From an uncultured Alteromonadaceae bacterium (GTDB lineage: Bacteria > Pseudomonadota > Gammaproteobacteria > Enterobacterales > Alteromonadaceae), in NCBI GenBank assembly GCA_947501935.1, contig CANMXU010000005.1, positions 1-64,000 of the forward strand: DNA of 64,000 bases, written 5' to 3'. Positions within the stretch are counted from its first letter, which is position 1, and every line of letters starts with the position of its first letter. Below are positions 9,620 to 19,074 of this stretch, one piece after another. The position numbers were made by a program, and so were the translations under genes. The notes beneath the pieces were generated by a model. It was not told the DNA's origin, did not search any database, and was given only the letters and a program-made list of their open reading frames with translations.

Positions 9620-10495
9620 ATGATCCCCGAATACTTGCAAGATTTTCTACAACAACACCGACTACCGGTGGTTTATTTATCTGAAGTGAAAAATAAAGCG
9701 CAAGCATTGCTAAACGAGCTATGTCAGCGAAAAGAACAACAAAAAAACAAGCCCCTGTTTGTTGCTATTAATGGGAGCCAAGGTTCAGGAAAGTCGACTT
9801 TCGCCAGCTTTTTACAAACACGGTTAATTAACGAGCATAACCTTAATACAGTAGTCTGTTCGCTTGACGACTTCTACTTAACCGGCGCACAGCGCCAGCA
9901 GCTTGCTAAAGAAGTGCACCCGCTTTTAAGTTGTCGTGGCGTACCCGGCACACACAATACTGCGCTTATCAATGAAGTATTTACTCGCTTAAGTCAGCAA
10001 CAGCTTGGCTGGAAATTACCTAAATTTGACAAATCAACCGATGAACCACGCCCAACCAGTGAGTGGCCAATGGTAGCGAATAAAGCCGATGTTGTTATTT
10101 TTGAAGGCTGGTGCTGGGGAGTACCACCACAAAGCCAAGAAGAATTAATAAAGCCGGTTAATAATATGGAAACCAAGCAAGACCCTAAAGGTATTTGGCG
10201 AGGTTATGTTAATCAGCAACTGGCAGAATTTCATCAACCGCTTTATCAAAAAATGGATTATTGGATCATGATAAAAGCGCCGTCGTTTAACTGTATTTAT
10301 CAATGGCGTTTACAACAAGAAGACAAGTTACGTCAGGCCTGTGAAATTGGCTCAGGTAAAAAAGTCATGACCGATAGTGAAGTACACCATTTCATTCAAC
10401 ATTTTCAACGTTTAACTGAACATGGCTTTCATACCTTAGCCCATAGTGCTGACTTTGTTATTGAACTTGATAGCGACCGTAGAATAGTCAATTAG
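9620..10495 (+). CDS. P-loop kinase of the D-glycerate 3-kinase (GLYK) type
   Basis: The Walker A motif GSQGSGKST lies near residues 53-61, followed by CSLDDFYLTGAQRQQLA with the acidic pair used by the phosphoribulokinase/uridine kinase-like fold. Other hallmarks of plant and fungal-type glycerate kinase relatives are GVPGTHN, the PKFDKS...DEPRP block, VVIFEGWCWGV and YWIMIKAPSF. Such proteins phosphorylate D-glycerate to 3-phosphoglycerate in plants; bacterial members are usually annotated only as kinases, so the substrate is inferred. The length of 291 residues fits the family. It is a separate unit upstream of the YebC-family gene (142-nt gap). Confidence 0.75.
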   Translation: MIPEYLQDFLQQHRLPVVYLSEVKNKAQALLNELCQRKEQQKNKPLFVAINGSQGSGKSTFASFLQTRLINEHNLNTVVCSLDDFYLTGAQRQQLAKEVHPLLSCRGVPGTHNTALINEVFTRLSQQQLGWKLPKFDKSTDEPRPTSEWPMVANKADVVIFEGWCWGVPPQSQEELIKPVNNMETKQDPKGIWRGYVNQQLAEFHQPLYQKMDYWIMIKAPSFNCIYQWRLQQEDKLRQACEIGSGKKVMTDSEVHHFIQHFQRLTEHGFHTLAHSADFVIELDSDRRIVN

Positions 10496-10637
10496 GGCGT
10501 ATTATTTCATTTTATTACGAAACTTCATTAATTAAGCGCAATAAAAATACAACAAAGCTAAGTTCGGCACTGGAAAATACTAGCGAGGCTGGTAGAATCG
10601 TGTCATTGAACATTAGCATACACGAGAACACTTTCAG

Positions 10638-11369
10638 ATGGGCAGAGCTTACCAAAACCGCAAATTGTCGATGGCTAAAACTGCGGGGCAAAAAACCAAG
10701 GTTTATTCAAAATACGGTAAAGAAATTTACGTTAGTGCTAAAAATGGTAGTACCGACCCAGACAGCAACTTGTCTTTACGTCGCTTAATTGAAAAAGCGA
10801 AGAAGGATCAAGTTCCTACTCATGTTATTGAAAAAGCCATTGAGAAAGCAAAAGGTACTGGTGGTGAAGACTATAGCGAGTCACGCTACGAAGGTTTTGG
10901 CCCAGGTAACTGTATGGTTATTATTGATTGCCTAACCGATAATGGCAACCGCACCATTAAAGACGTACGTCAGTGTTTTACTAAAACCCACGCTAAAATT
11001 GGTTCGTCTGGCACTGTATCGCACATGTTTGACCACCAAGCCGTTTTTGCCTTTAAAGGTGAAGACGAAGAAAGCGTATTAGAAAACTTAATGATGGCGG
11101 ATATCGACGTAACTGACGTTGAACTAGAAGATGGTATTATTACCGTTTATGCGCCGCATACTGAGTTTTTCAAAATCAAAACTGAATTTGCTAGCAGCAT
11201 GCCAGAATACGATTTAGAAGTTGAAGAAATTACTTGGGTACCACAAGTTTATACTGATTTAACTGACGAAGATGACATTGCCAATTTTGAAAAATTCATC
11301 ATGATGTTAGAAGATTGTGACGACGTGCAAAACGTTTATCATAATGCGGAATTACCTGCGCAGGGTTAG
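10638..11369 (+). CDS. YebC/PmpR-family protein (YeeN-like)
   Basis: The 243 residues open [20 protein letters not shown], and the family core follows: [67 protein letters not shown]. Members bind DNA in some species and have also been linked to translation of proline-rich stretches; which applies here is open. The second residue pattern and the MGRAYQNRK start fit the YeeN side of the family rather than the main YebC, whose gene normally sits with ruvC. The stop is followed by a strong terminator. Confidence 0.85.
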   Translation: MGRAYQNRKLSMAKTAGQKTKVYSKYGKEIYVSAKNGSTDPDSNLSLRRLIEKAKKDQVPTHVIEKAIEKAKGTGGEDYSESRYEGFGPGNCMVIIDCLTDNGNRTIKDVRQCFTKTHAKIGSSGTVSHMFDHQAVFAFKGEDEESVLENLMMADIDVTDVELEDGIITVYAPHTEFFKIKTEFASSMPEYDLEVEEITWVPQVYTDLTDEDDIANFEKFIMMLEDCDDVQNVYHNAELPAQG

Positions 11370-11400
11370 TTACAAACTCTTCAGGGCAAAAATATAATTA

Positions 11401-11439
11401 AAAGAGTGATAATCTTTAGGAGATAATCACTCTTTTTTT
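11401..11439 (+). terminator. Rho-independent terminator of the YebC-family gene
   Basis: AAAGAGTGATAATCT (11401-11415) pairs with AGATAATCACTCTTT (11421-11435) with one mismatch and a 5-nt loop, followed by a T-run. It may work in both directions because the VOC gene ends just beyond it on the other strand. Confidence 0.9.
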
Positions 11440-11458
11440 ATTTTTCCGTTCAACAGCC

Positions 11459-11875
11459 CTAATAGCGATTTCTTTCACTGGGGTTATCACTTAAATATTC
11501 AACAAATTCTACTTCATAACCGCTTGGATCAACAAAATAAACATTTTTTCTAAATGGGTCTTCAGCACCGTCTTTGGCAATTTCAAAACCAGCCTCAGCT
11601 AAACGTGCTATTACTTGTTCAATATTATTAGTAACAAAAGCAAAGTGCGCTAAGCCAATTTGATGGCCACTTAAGTCTCGATTCTCTCCTACGCCGTCAT
11701 CATTAAAAGTTAAGTATTGGTAGCTATCGCCAAAATGTAGCCAGTTTCTAGGTTTGCCATACCATTCTGCTTTACCGCTGCCACGCACCTGCCAATGAGG
11801 AAAGGCAGCTCGGTAAAATGTTAAGGTTTTTTCAATGTCGCTAACCACTAAATTAATATGTTCAAGGTGTATCAT
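11459..11875 (-). CDS. VOC-family (glyoxalase/bleomycin-resistance-like) protein
   Basis: The 138-residue protein has two beta-alpha-beta-beta-beta halves: MIHLEHINLVVSDIEKTLTF at the start, then HQIGLAHFAFVTNNIEQVI, and the C-terminal FVDPSGYEVEFVEYLSD. His and Glu residues sit where VOC enzymes bind metal (LEHINL, GLAHFAF, YEVEFVEY). The reaction is unknown. It lies 52 nt downstream of the flavin reductase gene on the same strand, so the two are probably co-transcribed and under the divergent regulator. Confidence 0.8.
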   Translation of the reverse strand: MIHLEHINLVVSDIEKTLTFYRAAFPHWQVRGSGKAEWYGKPRNWLHFGDSYQYLTFNDDGVGENRDLSGHQIGLAHFAFVTNNIEQVIARLAEAGFEIAKDGAEDPFRKNVYFVDPSGYEVEFVEYLSDNPSERNRY

Positions 11876-11927
11876 AATTTTATCCTTTTAAAATGTTGTT
11901 TAACTACTCGTTAATTTATTAGCTAGC

Positions 11928-12551
11928 TTACATACCATAGCTATATTCTTGTTGTTTCGGAAAAGGCTCTGCTTGATGCGCTACTCTAAGCATAGTTAAT
12001 GCTTGTGCGTATTGGTGCAACATGTGAATACTGTAGCCAATACGGTCCCTTAAGTTATTTTCACGTTTACTGAAAAGCTCTTCGCTGGGCGTTATATCTG
12101 TATTTAAGACCTGTTCAACATTTCTGATGATTAAATGATCTGGCACCGCTACAATTTTATTATTTTTCATTGCATTCATACGCAACTCGGCAATCGGGTA
12201 GGCGCCACTAATACCGTTGACCACCGCAGTTAATAATGCTGGTTTATGCGCAGTGTCTTGCATATCAGCCATTAGTAAAAAATTTTTTAATAGTGGTGTT
12301 GCCATGCCGCCCCACTCGGGAGTAATAAATACAAAAGCGTCAGCGGCGCTAATGTATTGACGAATAAAAGGCCAAGCACTGCTATCGTCGGTTTTACTCA
12401 TCGCTTCGCCATCCCAAAAAGGTAGATTGAAACGACATAAGTCAAGATGGTTAATTTGCTCAAATACTGTCGCCATACTTGCCATATACTCGGCAACTTT
12501 ATTGCTTTGCGAGCCTTCCCGATGACTGGCACTAATAATTAATAATTTCAT
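11928..12551 (-). CDS. NAD(P)H-dependent FMN reductase-like flavoprotein
   Basis: This flavodoxin-fold protein of 207 residues begins MKLLIISASHREGSQSNKVA (phosphate-binding loop for FMN) and has the FVFITPEWGGMATPLLKNFL segment that matches the PEYNGGxPGxLKN motif of the FMN reductase/quinone reductase family. Cytoplasmic reduction of flavins, quinones or azo compounds is the family's work; the true acceptor is unknown. ATG 12551 has GGAGGG close upstream. It diverges from the regulator at 12752 across an operator-like region and precedes the VOC gene. Confidence 0.8.
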   Translation of the reverse strand: MKLLIISASHREGSQSNKVAEYMASMATVFEQINHLDLCRFNLPFWDGEAMSKTDDSSAWPFIRQYISAADAFVFITPEWGGMATPLLKNFLLMADMQDTAHKPALLTAVVNGISGAYPIAELRMNAMKNNKIVAVPDHLIIRNVEQVLNTDITPSEELFSKRENNLRDRIGYSIHMLHQYAQALTMLRVAHQAEPFPKQQEYSYGM

Positions 12552-12603
12552 ACGCCCTCCTATTGCTTGCAGATCTGTTATTAATATTTCTAATGAAACT
12601 TAT

Positions 12604-12700
12604 GTAAATATTTTTATTTACTTAATTATTATGTAAACTAAATCATTTACTAAACAATGTAAAGGATTAAATAAATTAAAAACTTTACTAAAGCCTTTAC
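12604..12700. promoter_or_regulatory. Array of GTAAA/TTTAC half-sites in a divergent control region
   Basis: GTAAA occurs at 12604, 12633 and 12659, and TTTAC at 12617, 12646, 12684 and 12696. The first two pairs have the same form, GTAAA-N8-TTTAC, spaced 29 bp start to start. TTTAC (12646) and GTAAA (12659) are again 8 nt apart. This regular arrangement lies between the flavin reductase and the winged-helix regulator genes. It looks like a cooperative operator, probably for that regulator; this is inference, as the region is also AT-rich. Confidence 0.5.
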
Positions 12701-12751
12701 AATAATGATGCAACAGATAAAATAAGCTCAAGTCAGTAAGCGGAAATATAA

Positions 12752-13369
12752 ATGAAAACTAGCGATAAAATTGTTCAACACCTAAAAACCCAAGGGGCCC
12801 TAACCGCCAAAACCCTTGCCGCAGAGCTGCAATTAACCACCATGGGTATTCGCCAGCATTTACTAACTATGGAAGCCGAAGGCATTATCGCTTTTGAAGA
12901 TAAAAAAGCCCTGCGCGGCCGCCCAACTCGTTTTTGGTTTTTAACCCAAAAAAGTAACCCGCACTTTGAAAACCGCCATGAAGAATTAACCATTCAATTA
13001 ATTGACTCAGTAAAAAATATTTTTGGCGATAACGGCTTAGAAAAGTTAATTAGTCACCGCGAACAAACTACGCAAAGCCTTTATAAACAGGCCTTAATGA
13101 ACTGTAATACTGTTGAAGAAAAGCTCTTAGCATTAGCAGACCTCCGTAGCCAAGAAGGCTACATGGCTAGTGTTGAACAAGAAAATGACGTTTGGTGGTT
13201 ATATGAAAATCACTGCCCTATTTGCGCAGCCGCAACCAAGTGCCAAAATTTTTGTCGTTCTGAATTGCAACTTTTTCAAAGTTTATTTATTGATATTGCA
13301 CATATAAGTAGAGAAGAGCATATCGTTGCAGGTGCAAGACGCTGTGCTTATAAAGTGATCACAATATGA
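12752..13369 (+). CDS. Winged-helix regulator with C-terminal cysteine cluster (SufR/ArsR-like)
   Basis: The N-terminal 65 residues form a winged helix (TAKTLAAELQLTTMGIRQHL then EDKKALRGRPTRFWFLT), the arrangement seen in SufR-type DeoR/ArsR-like regulators. The C-terminal part has C155, C158, C164 and C168 (HCPICAAATKCQNFC) plus C199 in GARRCAYKV, matching the conserved motif thought to hold an Fe-S cluster in SufR relatives. A redox- or iron-sulfur-responsive repressor or activator is inferred. It is divergent from the flavin reductase/VOC pair and probably controls it and itself through the half-site array. Confidence 0.75.
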   Translation: MKTSDKIVQHLKTQGALTAKTLAAELQLTTMGIRQHLLTMEAEGIIAFEDKKALRGRPTRFWFLTQKSNPHFENRHEELTIQLIDSVKNIFGDNGLEKLISHREQTTQSLYKQALMNCNTVEEKLLALADLRSQEGYMASVEQENDVWWLYENHCPICAAATKCQNFCRSELQLFQSLFIDIAHISREEHIVAGARRCAYKVITI

Positions 13370-13514
13370 GAAAGGTTTTAATTAACTTACATACAAGTGA
13401 ATAGGTTGTATTTATTCGAATATAAAAATATAGTTAATAAATGTGCTTCTTAGTTAGCCTGTTTAGGTTAACGTTCAATTAGCTGGCAATTAATTCCATT
13501 GAGATTAATAGTTT

Positions 13515-14546
13515 ATGGTTAAAACTTATCAACACCTTAGTCTTGAAAAAGCTGACTTGACCTTAAACAGCATTTTAAATTTGGTTGCTGAAGGTATATG
13601 GGATTGGAATGCAAATACTGGCCATGTTGTTAGAAGCCCCGGTTGGTATCGCATGCTTGGCTATGACGTTGGCGCTTTTAAAGAAGACGTATTCACTTGG
13701 GAAAGCGTGATTCATCCTGATGATTACCAAAAAGTTATGAGCCATTTTGAAGCTTATATTCTTGGTAAAAGTAAAAAATACGAAATTGAATACCGTTGTA
13801 AAAAAGCCGACGACTCTTATTTATGGATTGTCGATCGCGGCAATATCATTAATTACAATGACGACGGCAGCGTTGCTAGAATGATAGGTGCTCATCAAAA
13901 CATTCACCATCAAAAAATGGCACAATTATACTTCATAGAACAAAATCAATTACTTAAAGAAGGTAATGTTACTCTAGAAAAGATAATTAGCCGTAAAGCA
14001 CAAGAGCTGCAACAAAAAAATGTACTACTAGAAAAAAAAATCTCCGAAATAGAGTTAATTTCAAATACCGATACCTTAACTAAAGTAGCCAATAGGAAAA
14101 TGTTTGAAAAAGCATTATCTAAAGAAGTATCGCGCGCCAATCGTTACAATCATGCCCTATCTTTAGTTATTTTTGATCTCGACTACTTTAAAGAGATTAA
14201 TGACAACTTTGGCCATAAAATAGGTGATGAATTGTTGTGTAAACTCAGCAAGTTGATCATAAATAATATTAGAGATATTGATTTACTCGCACGCTGGGGC
14301 GGCGATGAATTTGTGATGATTTTACCGGAAATTTCACAACAAGAAGCACATCAAACTTGTGAAAAATTAAGACTGTTAATCAGCGAACAGCAATTAATAA
14401 AAGGCATTGATATTAGCTGTAGCTTTGGTGTTTCCCAATACCTTTTTGGTGAGACCTTAGATGAACTTTTTCAGCGAGTAGATAAACTGTTATTCTTTTC
14501 AAAAGAGCATGGCCGAAATATGGTAAAAAGTAGTTCACCTGAATAG
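13515..14546 (+). CDS. Diguanylate cyclase with N-terminal PAS domain
   Basis: No membrane helix is visible, so this 343-residue protein should be cytoplasmic. Residues about 20-135 form a PAS_3-type fold (GIWDWNANTGHVVRSPGWYRMLGY, then VIHPDDYQK, and IIGAHQNI-like end). A coiled coil of about 50 residues follows, then the GGDEF domain from about 180. The active-site loop RWGGDEFVMIL (near 262) is intact, and RDID five residues before it fits the RxxD product-inhibition site. It should make c-di-GMP from two GTP under control of a PAS-sensed signal. It has no partner gene in an operon. Confidence 0.85.
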   Translation: MVKTYQHLSLEKADLTLNSILNLVAEGIWDWNANTGHVVRSPGWYRMLGYDVGAFKEDVFTWESVIHPDDYQKVMSHFEAYILGKSKKYEIEYRCKKADDSYLWIVDRGNIINYNDDGSVARMIGAHQNIHHQKMAQLYFIEQNQLLKEGNVTLEKIISRKAQELQQKNVLLEKKISEIELISNTDTLTKVANRKMFEKALSKEVSRANRYNHALSLVIFDLDYFKEINDNFGHKIGDELLCKLSKLIINNIRDIDLLARWGGDEFVMILPEISQQEAHQTCEKLRLLISEQQLIKGIDISCSFGVSQYLFGETLDELFQRVDKLLFFSKEHGRNMVKSSSPE

Positions 14547-14605
14547 CTTATCTACGCTCAGCCAATTTATACTTTAACTAATCTCATTAGTTAACACGGC
14601 TGAAA

Positions 14606-15406
14606 TTAATACTTTTCTTGATCTTTAACTGCTTGCCAATATTGCTCTAAAGTCTCTAAGTTATGCTCAGTAAAGCTTTTGCCTGAATCAGTAACTTGCT
14701 TTTCAACACCATGAAAACGTTTGGTAAATTTTTGGTTGGCTTTACGTAACAAGGTTTCAGGGTCTTGCTTGGCATGGCGACAAACATTAACGACTGCAAA
14801 CATTAAATCCCCAAGCTCTTCAGCTAAAGCTTCAGGATTATGATGTAACTCAGCTTTTACTTCGGCAACTTCTTCTTCTACTTTGGCAAAAACATCGTCG
14901 ATATTGTGCCAATCAAAACCAACATGGGCACAACGTTTCTGAATTTTATTGGCTTGAGAAAGTGCAGGTAAATTCTTTGGAATATCAGCAAGAATACTAA
15001 GGTTATCTTGCTGGTTTTTATCTTGGCGCTCTTTCGCTTTTTCGTTTTCCCAGTTAGCTTTAATTTGAGCATCAGTAGTTAAACTAGCTTTGGCAAAAAC
15101 ATGAGGATGGCGACGAATAAGTTTTTCACAAATAGCGGCAACCACAGTGTCAAAGTCAAAACGTTTTTCTTCACTGCCTAATTGGCTGTAAAAAACCACT
15201 TGAAATAGTAAATCACCAAGTTCTTTTTCAAGTTCGGTAAAATCTCCTTGCTCAATCGCATCAGCAACCTCGTAGGCTTCTTCTAAGGTGTGCGGAACAA
15301 TAGAAGCAAAGTCTTGCTTAATATCCCACGGGCAACCCGTTTCAGGGTTGCGTAATTGCGCCATAATCCAGCGTAATTTATCCATAGAAGGCTGAGCGGT
15401 TAACAT
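14606..15406 (-). CDS. mazG: Nucleoside triphosphate pyrophosphohydrolase MazG
   Basis: MazG hydrolyses NTPs and dNTPs to monophosphates plus pyrophosphate and is linked in E. coli to nucleotide cleaning and dampening of the stringent response. Both MazG repeats are visible: NPETGCPWDIKQDFASIVPH with LEEAYEVADAIEQ and LEKELGDLLFQVVFY, then VEEEVAEVKAEL with LAEELGDLMFAVVNV. These contain the EExxE...ExxD metal-binding pattern. The 266-residue length fits. It lies 50 nt after relA, the standard gammaproteobacterial order rlmD-relA-mazG. Confidence 0.95.
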   Translation of the reverse strand: MLTAQPSMDKLRWIMAQLRNPETGCPWDIKQDFASIVPHTLEEAYEVADAIEQGDFTELEKELGDLLFQVVFYSQLGSEEKRFDFDTVVAAICEKLIRRHPHVFAKASLTTDAQIKANWENEKAKERQDKNQQDNLSILADIPKNLPALSQANKIQKRCAHVGFDWHNIDDVFAKVEEEVAEVKAELHHNPEALAEELGDLMFAVVNVCRHAKQDPETLLRKANQKFTKRFHGVEKQVTDSGKSFTEHNLETLEQYWQAVKDQEKY

Positions 15407-15456
15407 AATGTTCCTTTATAAATTTCTAAATGTAGTTATAGGTGCGGTAACAAATT

Positions 15457-17652
15457 TTACAAACGTTTCACTTCAACCACATCATCAAGTTGCGATAATT
15501 TTAGTTGTAAGTGCGATAGCATGGCACTGCTGGTGATCTCTACTTTTACCGTCATCACCATAGTTTGTTTACTATCATCTGAATGACTTTCAATACCAAC
15601 AATACTGACGCGCTCATTAGCGATAATGGTGGAAATATCTCGAAGCAAGCCTTGGCGATCGCTCGAGACTATTTGCACACTGGCTTGATATTTTTGTTTG
15701 CTTTCAACGCCCCACTCTACTTCTACCATACGCTCGGGCTGTTGGTTTAACGAATTAGCTAATTGCTCACAATCAAGTCGATGTACTGAAATCCCTCGAC
15801 CTTGAGTAATAAAACCCGAAATAGCGTCGCCTGGTACTGGCTGACAACATTTTGCCATATGGGTTAATAAATTACCGACCCCAGAAACCATAATACCGTT
15901 GCTATCAACCGACATTTTTTTCTGAGGTGTTGGTTGTTTTACTAAACTTTGTGGGTCAATTTCTTCAATCGGTTTCAGCTTGTCATCTTGTTGATGCAGA
16001 AAATTCACCACTTGCTGTAAACGCGCATTACCTGAGCCTAGCGCCGCATATAAGTCGTCATCATTGAACATGTTAAAGCGTTTGGTCACCTCAGCTAAAC
16101 TAACAATGCTTATTTGCAGCTTGTTGAGTTCATTTTCCAATAGCTCTTTACCAGCAGCGATATGTTTATCGCGATCGAGTAATTTAAAAAAGTGCTGCAC
16201 CTTAGCGCGCGCTCTTGGGGTATGAATATAGTTTAAACTTGGGTTTAACCAGTCACGACTCGGGTTAGGGGTTTTACTGGTTAAAACTTCAATTTGATCG
16301 CCGGTTTGTAATTGGTGAGTAAATGGCACAATACGGCCAAATACTTTGGCACCAATACAACAGTGACCAACATTGGAATGTATGTAATAAGCAAAATCAA
16401 GCGGTGTTGCCCCAGCGGGTAAGTCAACCACATCGCCATTTGGGGTAAAAACATAAATTCGGTCTTCAAACACTTGGCTGCGCAGCTCGTCAATTAACTC
16501 GCCACTTTCGCTAACATCGTCTTGCCATTGGAGAATTTTTCTGAGCCAGCTAATTTTTTCATCAAAGCCTGAAGTTTTACCACTCGCGCTACCTTCTTTA
16601 TAACGCCAATGTGCCGCCACACCAAGCTCGGCATCGTCATCCATTTGTTGGGTACGAATTTGTACTTCAACTGATTTGCCCTCAGGGCCAATAACTACGG
16701 TGTGAATTGACTGGTAGCCATTCGCTTTTGGCGTGGCAACATAATCGTCAAATTCATTATGAAGGTGATTCCAATTGGTGTGTACTATGCCTAGTGCGCT
16801 GTAACAGTCTTGCAGCTTTTCAACCACAATACGCACCGCACGTACGTCAAATAGTTGCTCAAAGTCGAGCGACTTTTGCTGCATTTTTTTCCATATACTG
16901 TAAATATGTTTTGGACGACCATAGACAGAGCCGTTAATGCCGAGTTTTTTTAGTTCTTGATCTAAGAAATCAACAAAATCAACCATATAACGTTCACGTA
17001 CTAGACGTTTTTCATCGAGTAACTTGGCTATTTTTTTATAAACATCTGGGTGAAGATAGCGAAAAGAAATATCTTCAAGCTCCCATTTTAATTGACCAAT
17101 GCCTAAACGGTTCGCCAAAGGCGCATAAATATTACTGGTTTCTTTCGCCGCTAATACGCGAGTTTCTTCATCGCTGTTTTTTACCATGCGTAAGTGACAC
17201 AAACGTTCGGCGAGTTTAATCACCACCGCGCGAACATCTTCCACCATGGCTAGTAACATTCGGCGAACATTGTCGATTTGATTAGCAGAAACTTTGGCTG
17301 AGGCGTTTTGTTGAAGCGCTTTTATCGCTTCCATTTGAATAACGCCTTTACACAGTGAATGTACTTGCTTGGAAAAATGTTCTTCAATGAACTCTAAAGA
17401 AATACAATCATATTGCTGCAGCGGAATTAAAAACGCCGCCGCTAACGAGTCTTTATCTAGATTTAATCCTGAGAGGATTTCAACCATTTCCAATGATTTT
17501 TCTTGGCATTGCACTTGTTCATCAAAAAAGTGATGCACTTGTTGCCAAGCTGATTCTAATGCCTGTTTTTTATCAACATTAATATCGAGCGAGGTTAACC
17601 ATTGCTCGAAATTTGTCGCCGACATTTGATGTGATTTTCTCACCGAAACCAT
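15457..17652 (-). CDS. relA: GTP pyrophosphokinase RelA
   Basis: RelA makes (p)ppGpp on ribosomes stalled by uncharged tRNA. The domain order is an N-terminal pseudo-HD region in which the catalytic His-Asp pair is absent (hydrolase-dead, as in RelA rather than SpoT), the synthetase domain (YGRPKHIYSIWKKMQQK; FDVRAVRIVV), TGS (EDRIYVFTPNGDVVDLP, near residues 405-465), the CCQPVPGDAISGF zinc-finger-like segment, and a C-terminal ACT domain. I prefer ATG 17652 (MVSVRKSHQ, as in relatives) over GTG 17658; that gives 731 residues. It is 33 nt downstream of rlmD. Confidence 0.96.
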   Translation of the reverse strand: MVSVRKSHQMSATNFEQWLTSLDINVDKKQALESAWQQVHHFFDEQVQCQEKSLEMVEILSGLNLDKDSLAAAFLIPLQQYDCISLEFIEEHFSKQVHSLCKGVIQMEAIKALQQNASAKVSANQIDNVRRMLLAMVEDVRAVVIKLAERLCHLRMVKNSDEETRVLAAKETSNIYAPLANRLGIGQLKWELEDISFRYLHPDVYKKIAKLLDEKRLVRERYMVDFVDFLDQELKKLGINGSVYGRPKHIYSIWKKMQQKSLDFEQLFDVRAVRIVVEKLQDCYSALGIVHTNWNHLHNEFDDYVATPKANGYQSIHTVVIGPEGKSVEVQIRTQQMDDDAELGVAAHWRYKEGSASGKTSGFDEKISWLRKILQWQDDVSESGELIDELRSQVFEDRIYVFTPNGDVVDLPAGATPLDFAYYIHSNVGHCCIGAKVFGRIVPFTHQLQTGDQIEVLTSKTPNPSRDWLNPSLNYIHTPRARAKVQHFFKLLDRDKHIAAGKELLENELNKLQISIVSLAEVTKRFNMFNDDDLYAALGSGNARLQQVVNFLHQQDDKLKPIEEIDPQSLVKQPTPQKKMSVDSNGIMVSGVGNLLTHMAKCCQPVPGDAISGFITQGRGISVHRLDCEQLANSLNQQPERMVEVEWGVESKQKYQASVQIVSSDRQGLLRDISTIIANERVSIVGIESHSDDSKQTMVMTVKVEITSSAMLSHLQLKLSQLDDVVEVKRL

Positions 17653-17691
17653 GGGCACACGTCCTGAAATTTTCTAAAATTATGAGAGATA

Positions 17692-19008
17692 CTAAAGGCT
17701 AAACAATACCATAGTTTCTATATGTTTAGTCTGAGAAAACATATCCATTAGCATGATTTTTTTAATTTTATAACCGCTGGCAACAAGTACTTCGCTATCG
17801 CGCGCTAAGGTGTGAGGGTCACAACTTACATATAAAATGGTATTAACCTGCAATTGTACTATTTGAGGTATTGCTTCAAATGCTCCAGCTCTGGCTGGGT
17901 CTAGCACTACATGGCTAAATTTATCCTGTGCCCATGGCTGATTTTGCCAATCAGCATTCAAGTCGGCTTGATAAAATTGGCAATTTTCAAGGCCATTGAT
18001 TTGGGCATTATAGGTTGAACGCTCAACCATATTTTGCACGCCTTCAATACCAACGACTTGCTGCACTTTTTTAGCTATCGGTAAACTAAAGTTACCTAAG
18101 CCACAAAATAAGTCTAACACTCGATCGTTAGCGGTTAAATCTAGCCAGTTCAATGCTTGCTCGATCATTTTCTCATTAATCACGGCATTTACTTGAATAA
18201 AGTCATCTGCCTGAAAATATATCGTCGTATTATCAAGCAGCTGATAACTTAACGGCTTAACATCAGTAATGGCATTAATAGCATCGCCTTCATCAAGGTA
18301 AACCTGCCAATTGTGCTGTTTGGCATAACCTTGCCAGCAGGCTTTATCTTTTTTGTTGATTTTCACCAACTGGCGAACAACAAGGGTGAGAGTGTCTGTA
18401 ACTATAAGCTCGATATGACCTACCGATTTATGCAAGCTTAACTCAGCCATTAACTTATTCAATAACGGGAAAATATTATCATATGGCTTAGCCAGTATAT
18501 GGCAGTTTTTAATATTAACTAATTGGTTAGTCCCGCTTTTACGAAAACCTATTACAGCACGTCCTGTTTTATCATATTGCACACCAATGCGCGCTTTGCG
18601 GCGATAATGCAAGCTTTGGTCAACTAATGCAGGCTGCCATGGTAATGCTTGGTTTAAGTTATTACGGCCAAAAAGTTCGACCAGCTTTTGCTGTTTAGCG
18701 ACAAGTTGCTCTTGATGGTTTAAATGCAAAAAATCGCAACCACCACATTGATAAAAATGCGCACATGGCGGCTCTACACGGTGAGGACTTTGCTGTTTAA
18801 TGGAAACAAGCTGTGCTTTGATAAATTTATTTTTATTTTCAACCACTTTAGCAACAACTTCTTCACCCGGAAGTGCAGTGGCAACAAAAATAGTTTTCCC
18901 CTTATATTTACCAACTCCCACGCCGTTATGATCAAGCTTATTAATATTAACGGTGGCTAATTGCCCGGTAGATTGTACTTTTTTGCTGACTTTGAAAAAA
19001 TTGGCCAT
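17692..19008 (-). CDS. rlmD: 23S rRNA (uracil-1939-C5)-methyltransferase RlmD
   Basis: The enzyme methylates U1939 of 23S rRNA using SAM. A TRAM domain is at the N-terminus (residues 14-73). An Fe-S cluster motif follows (CAHFYQCGGCDFLH, with a further Cys near 168 in NIKNCHIL). The SAM motif is VLDLFCGLGNFSLPIA, and the end holds DPARAG and the catalytic-cysteine loop LYVSCDPHTLARD. Length of 438 is normal. It is divergent from barA and heads the relA-mazG unit. Confidence 0.95.
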   Translation of the reverse strand: MANFFKVSKKVQSTGQLATVNINKLDHNGVGVGKYKGKTIFVATALPGEEVVAKVVENKNKFIKAQLVSIKQQSPHRVEPPCAHFYQCGGCDFLHLNHQEQLVAKQQKLVELFGRNNLNQALPWQPALVDQSLHYRRKARIGVQYDKTGRAVIGFRKSGTNQLVNIKNCHILAKPYDNIFPLLNKLMAELSLHKSVGHIELIVTDTLTLVVRQLVKINKKDKACWQGYAKQHNWQVYLDEGDAINAITDVKPLSYQLLDNTTIYFQADDFIQVNAVINEKMIEQALNWLDLTANDRVLDLFCGLGNFSLPIAKKVQQVVGIEGVQNMVERSTYNAQINGLENCQFYQADLNADWQNQPWAQDKFSHVVLDPARAGAFEAIPQIVQLQVNTILYVSCDPHTLARDSEVLVASGYKIKKIMLMDMFSQTKHIETMVLFSL

Positions 19009-19074
19009 GGGCGTATCTATCTTTCTCTATTAAATAAGGGCTTTTAAATTTTCATGATTGTTTTTACCGCTGTG

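Noticed and set aside
11446..11466. GTTCAACAGCCCTAATAG resembles the AACAGCCCCTA repeat edge
   Set aside because: It has one base fewer, lacks the preceding AAAG, has no palindrome beside it and overlaps the normal C-terminus of the VOC gene; chance is more likely.
15457..17652. Loss of the HD catalytic pair in RelA as a defect
   Set aside because: RelA of gammaproteobacteria is normally hydrolase-inactive; this is the expected state.
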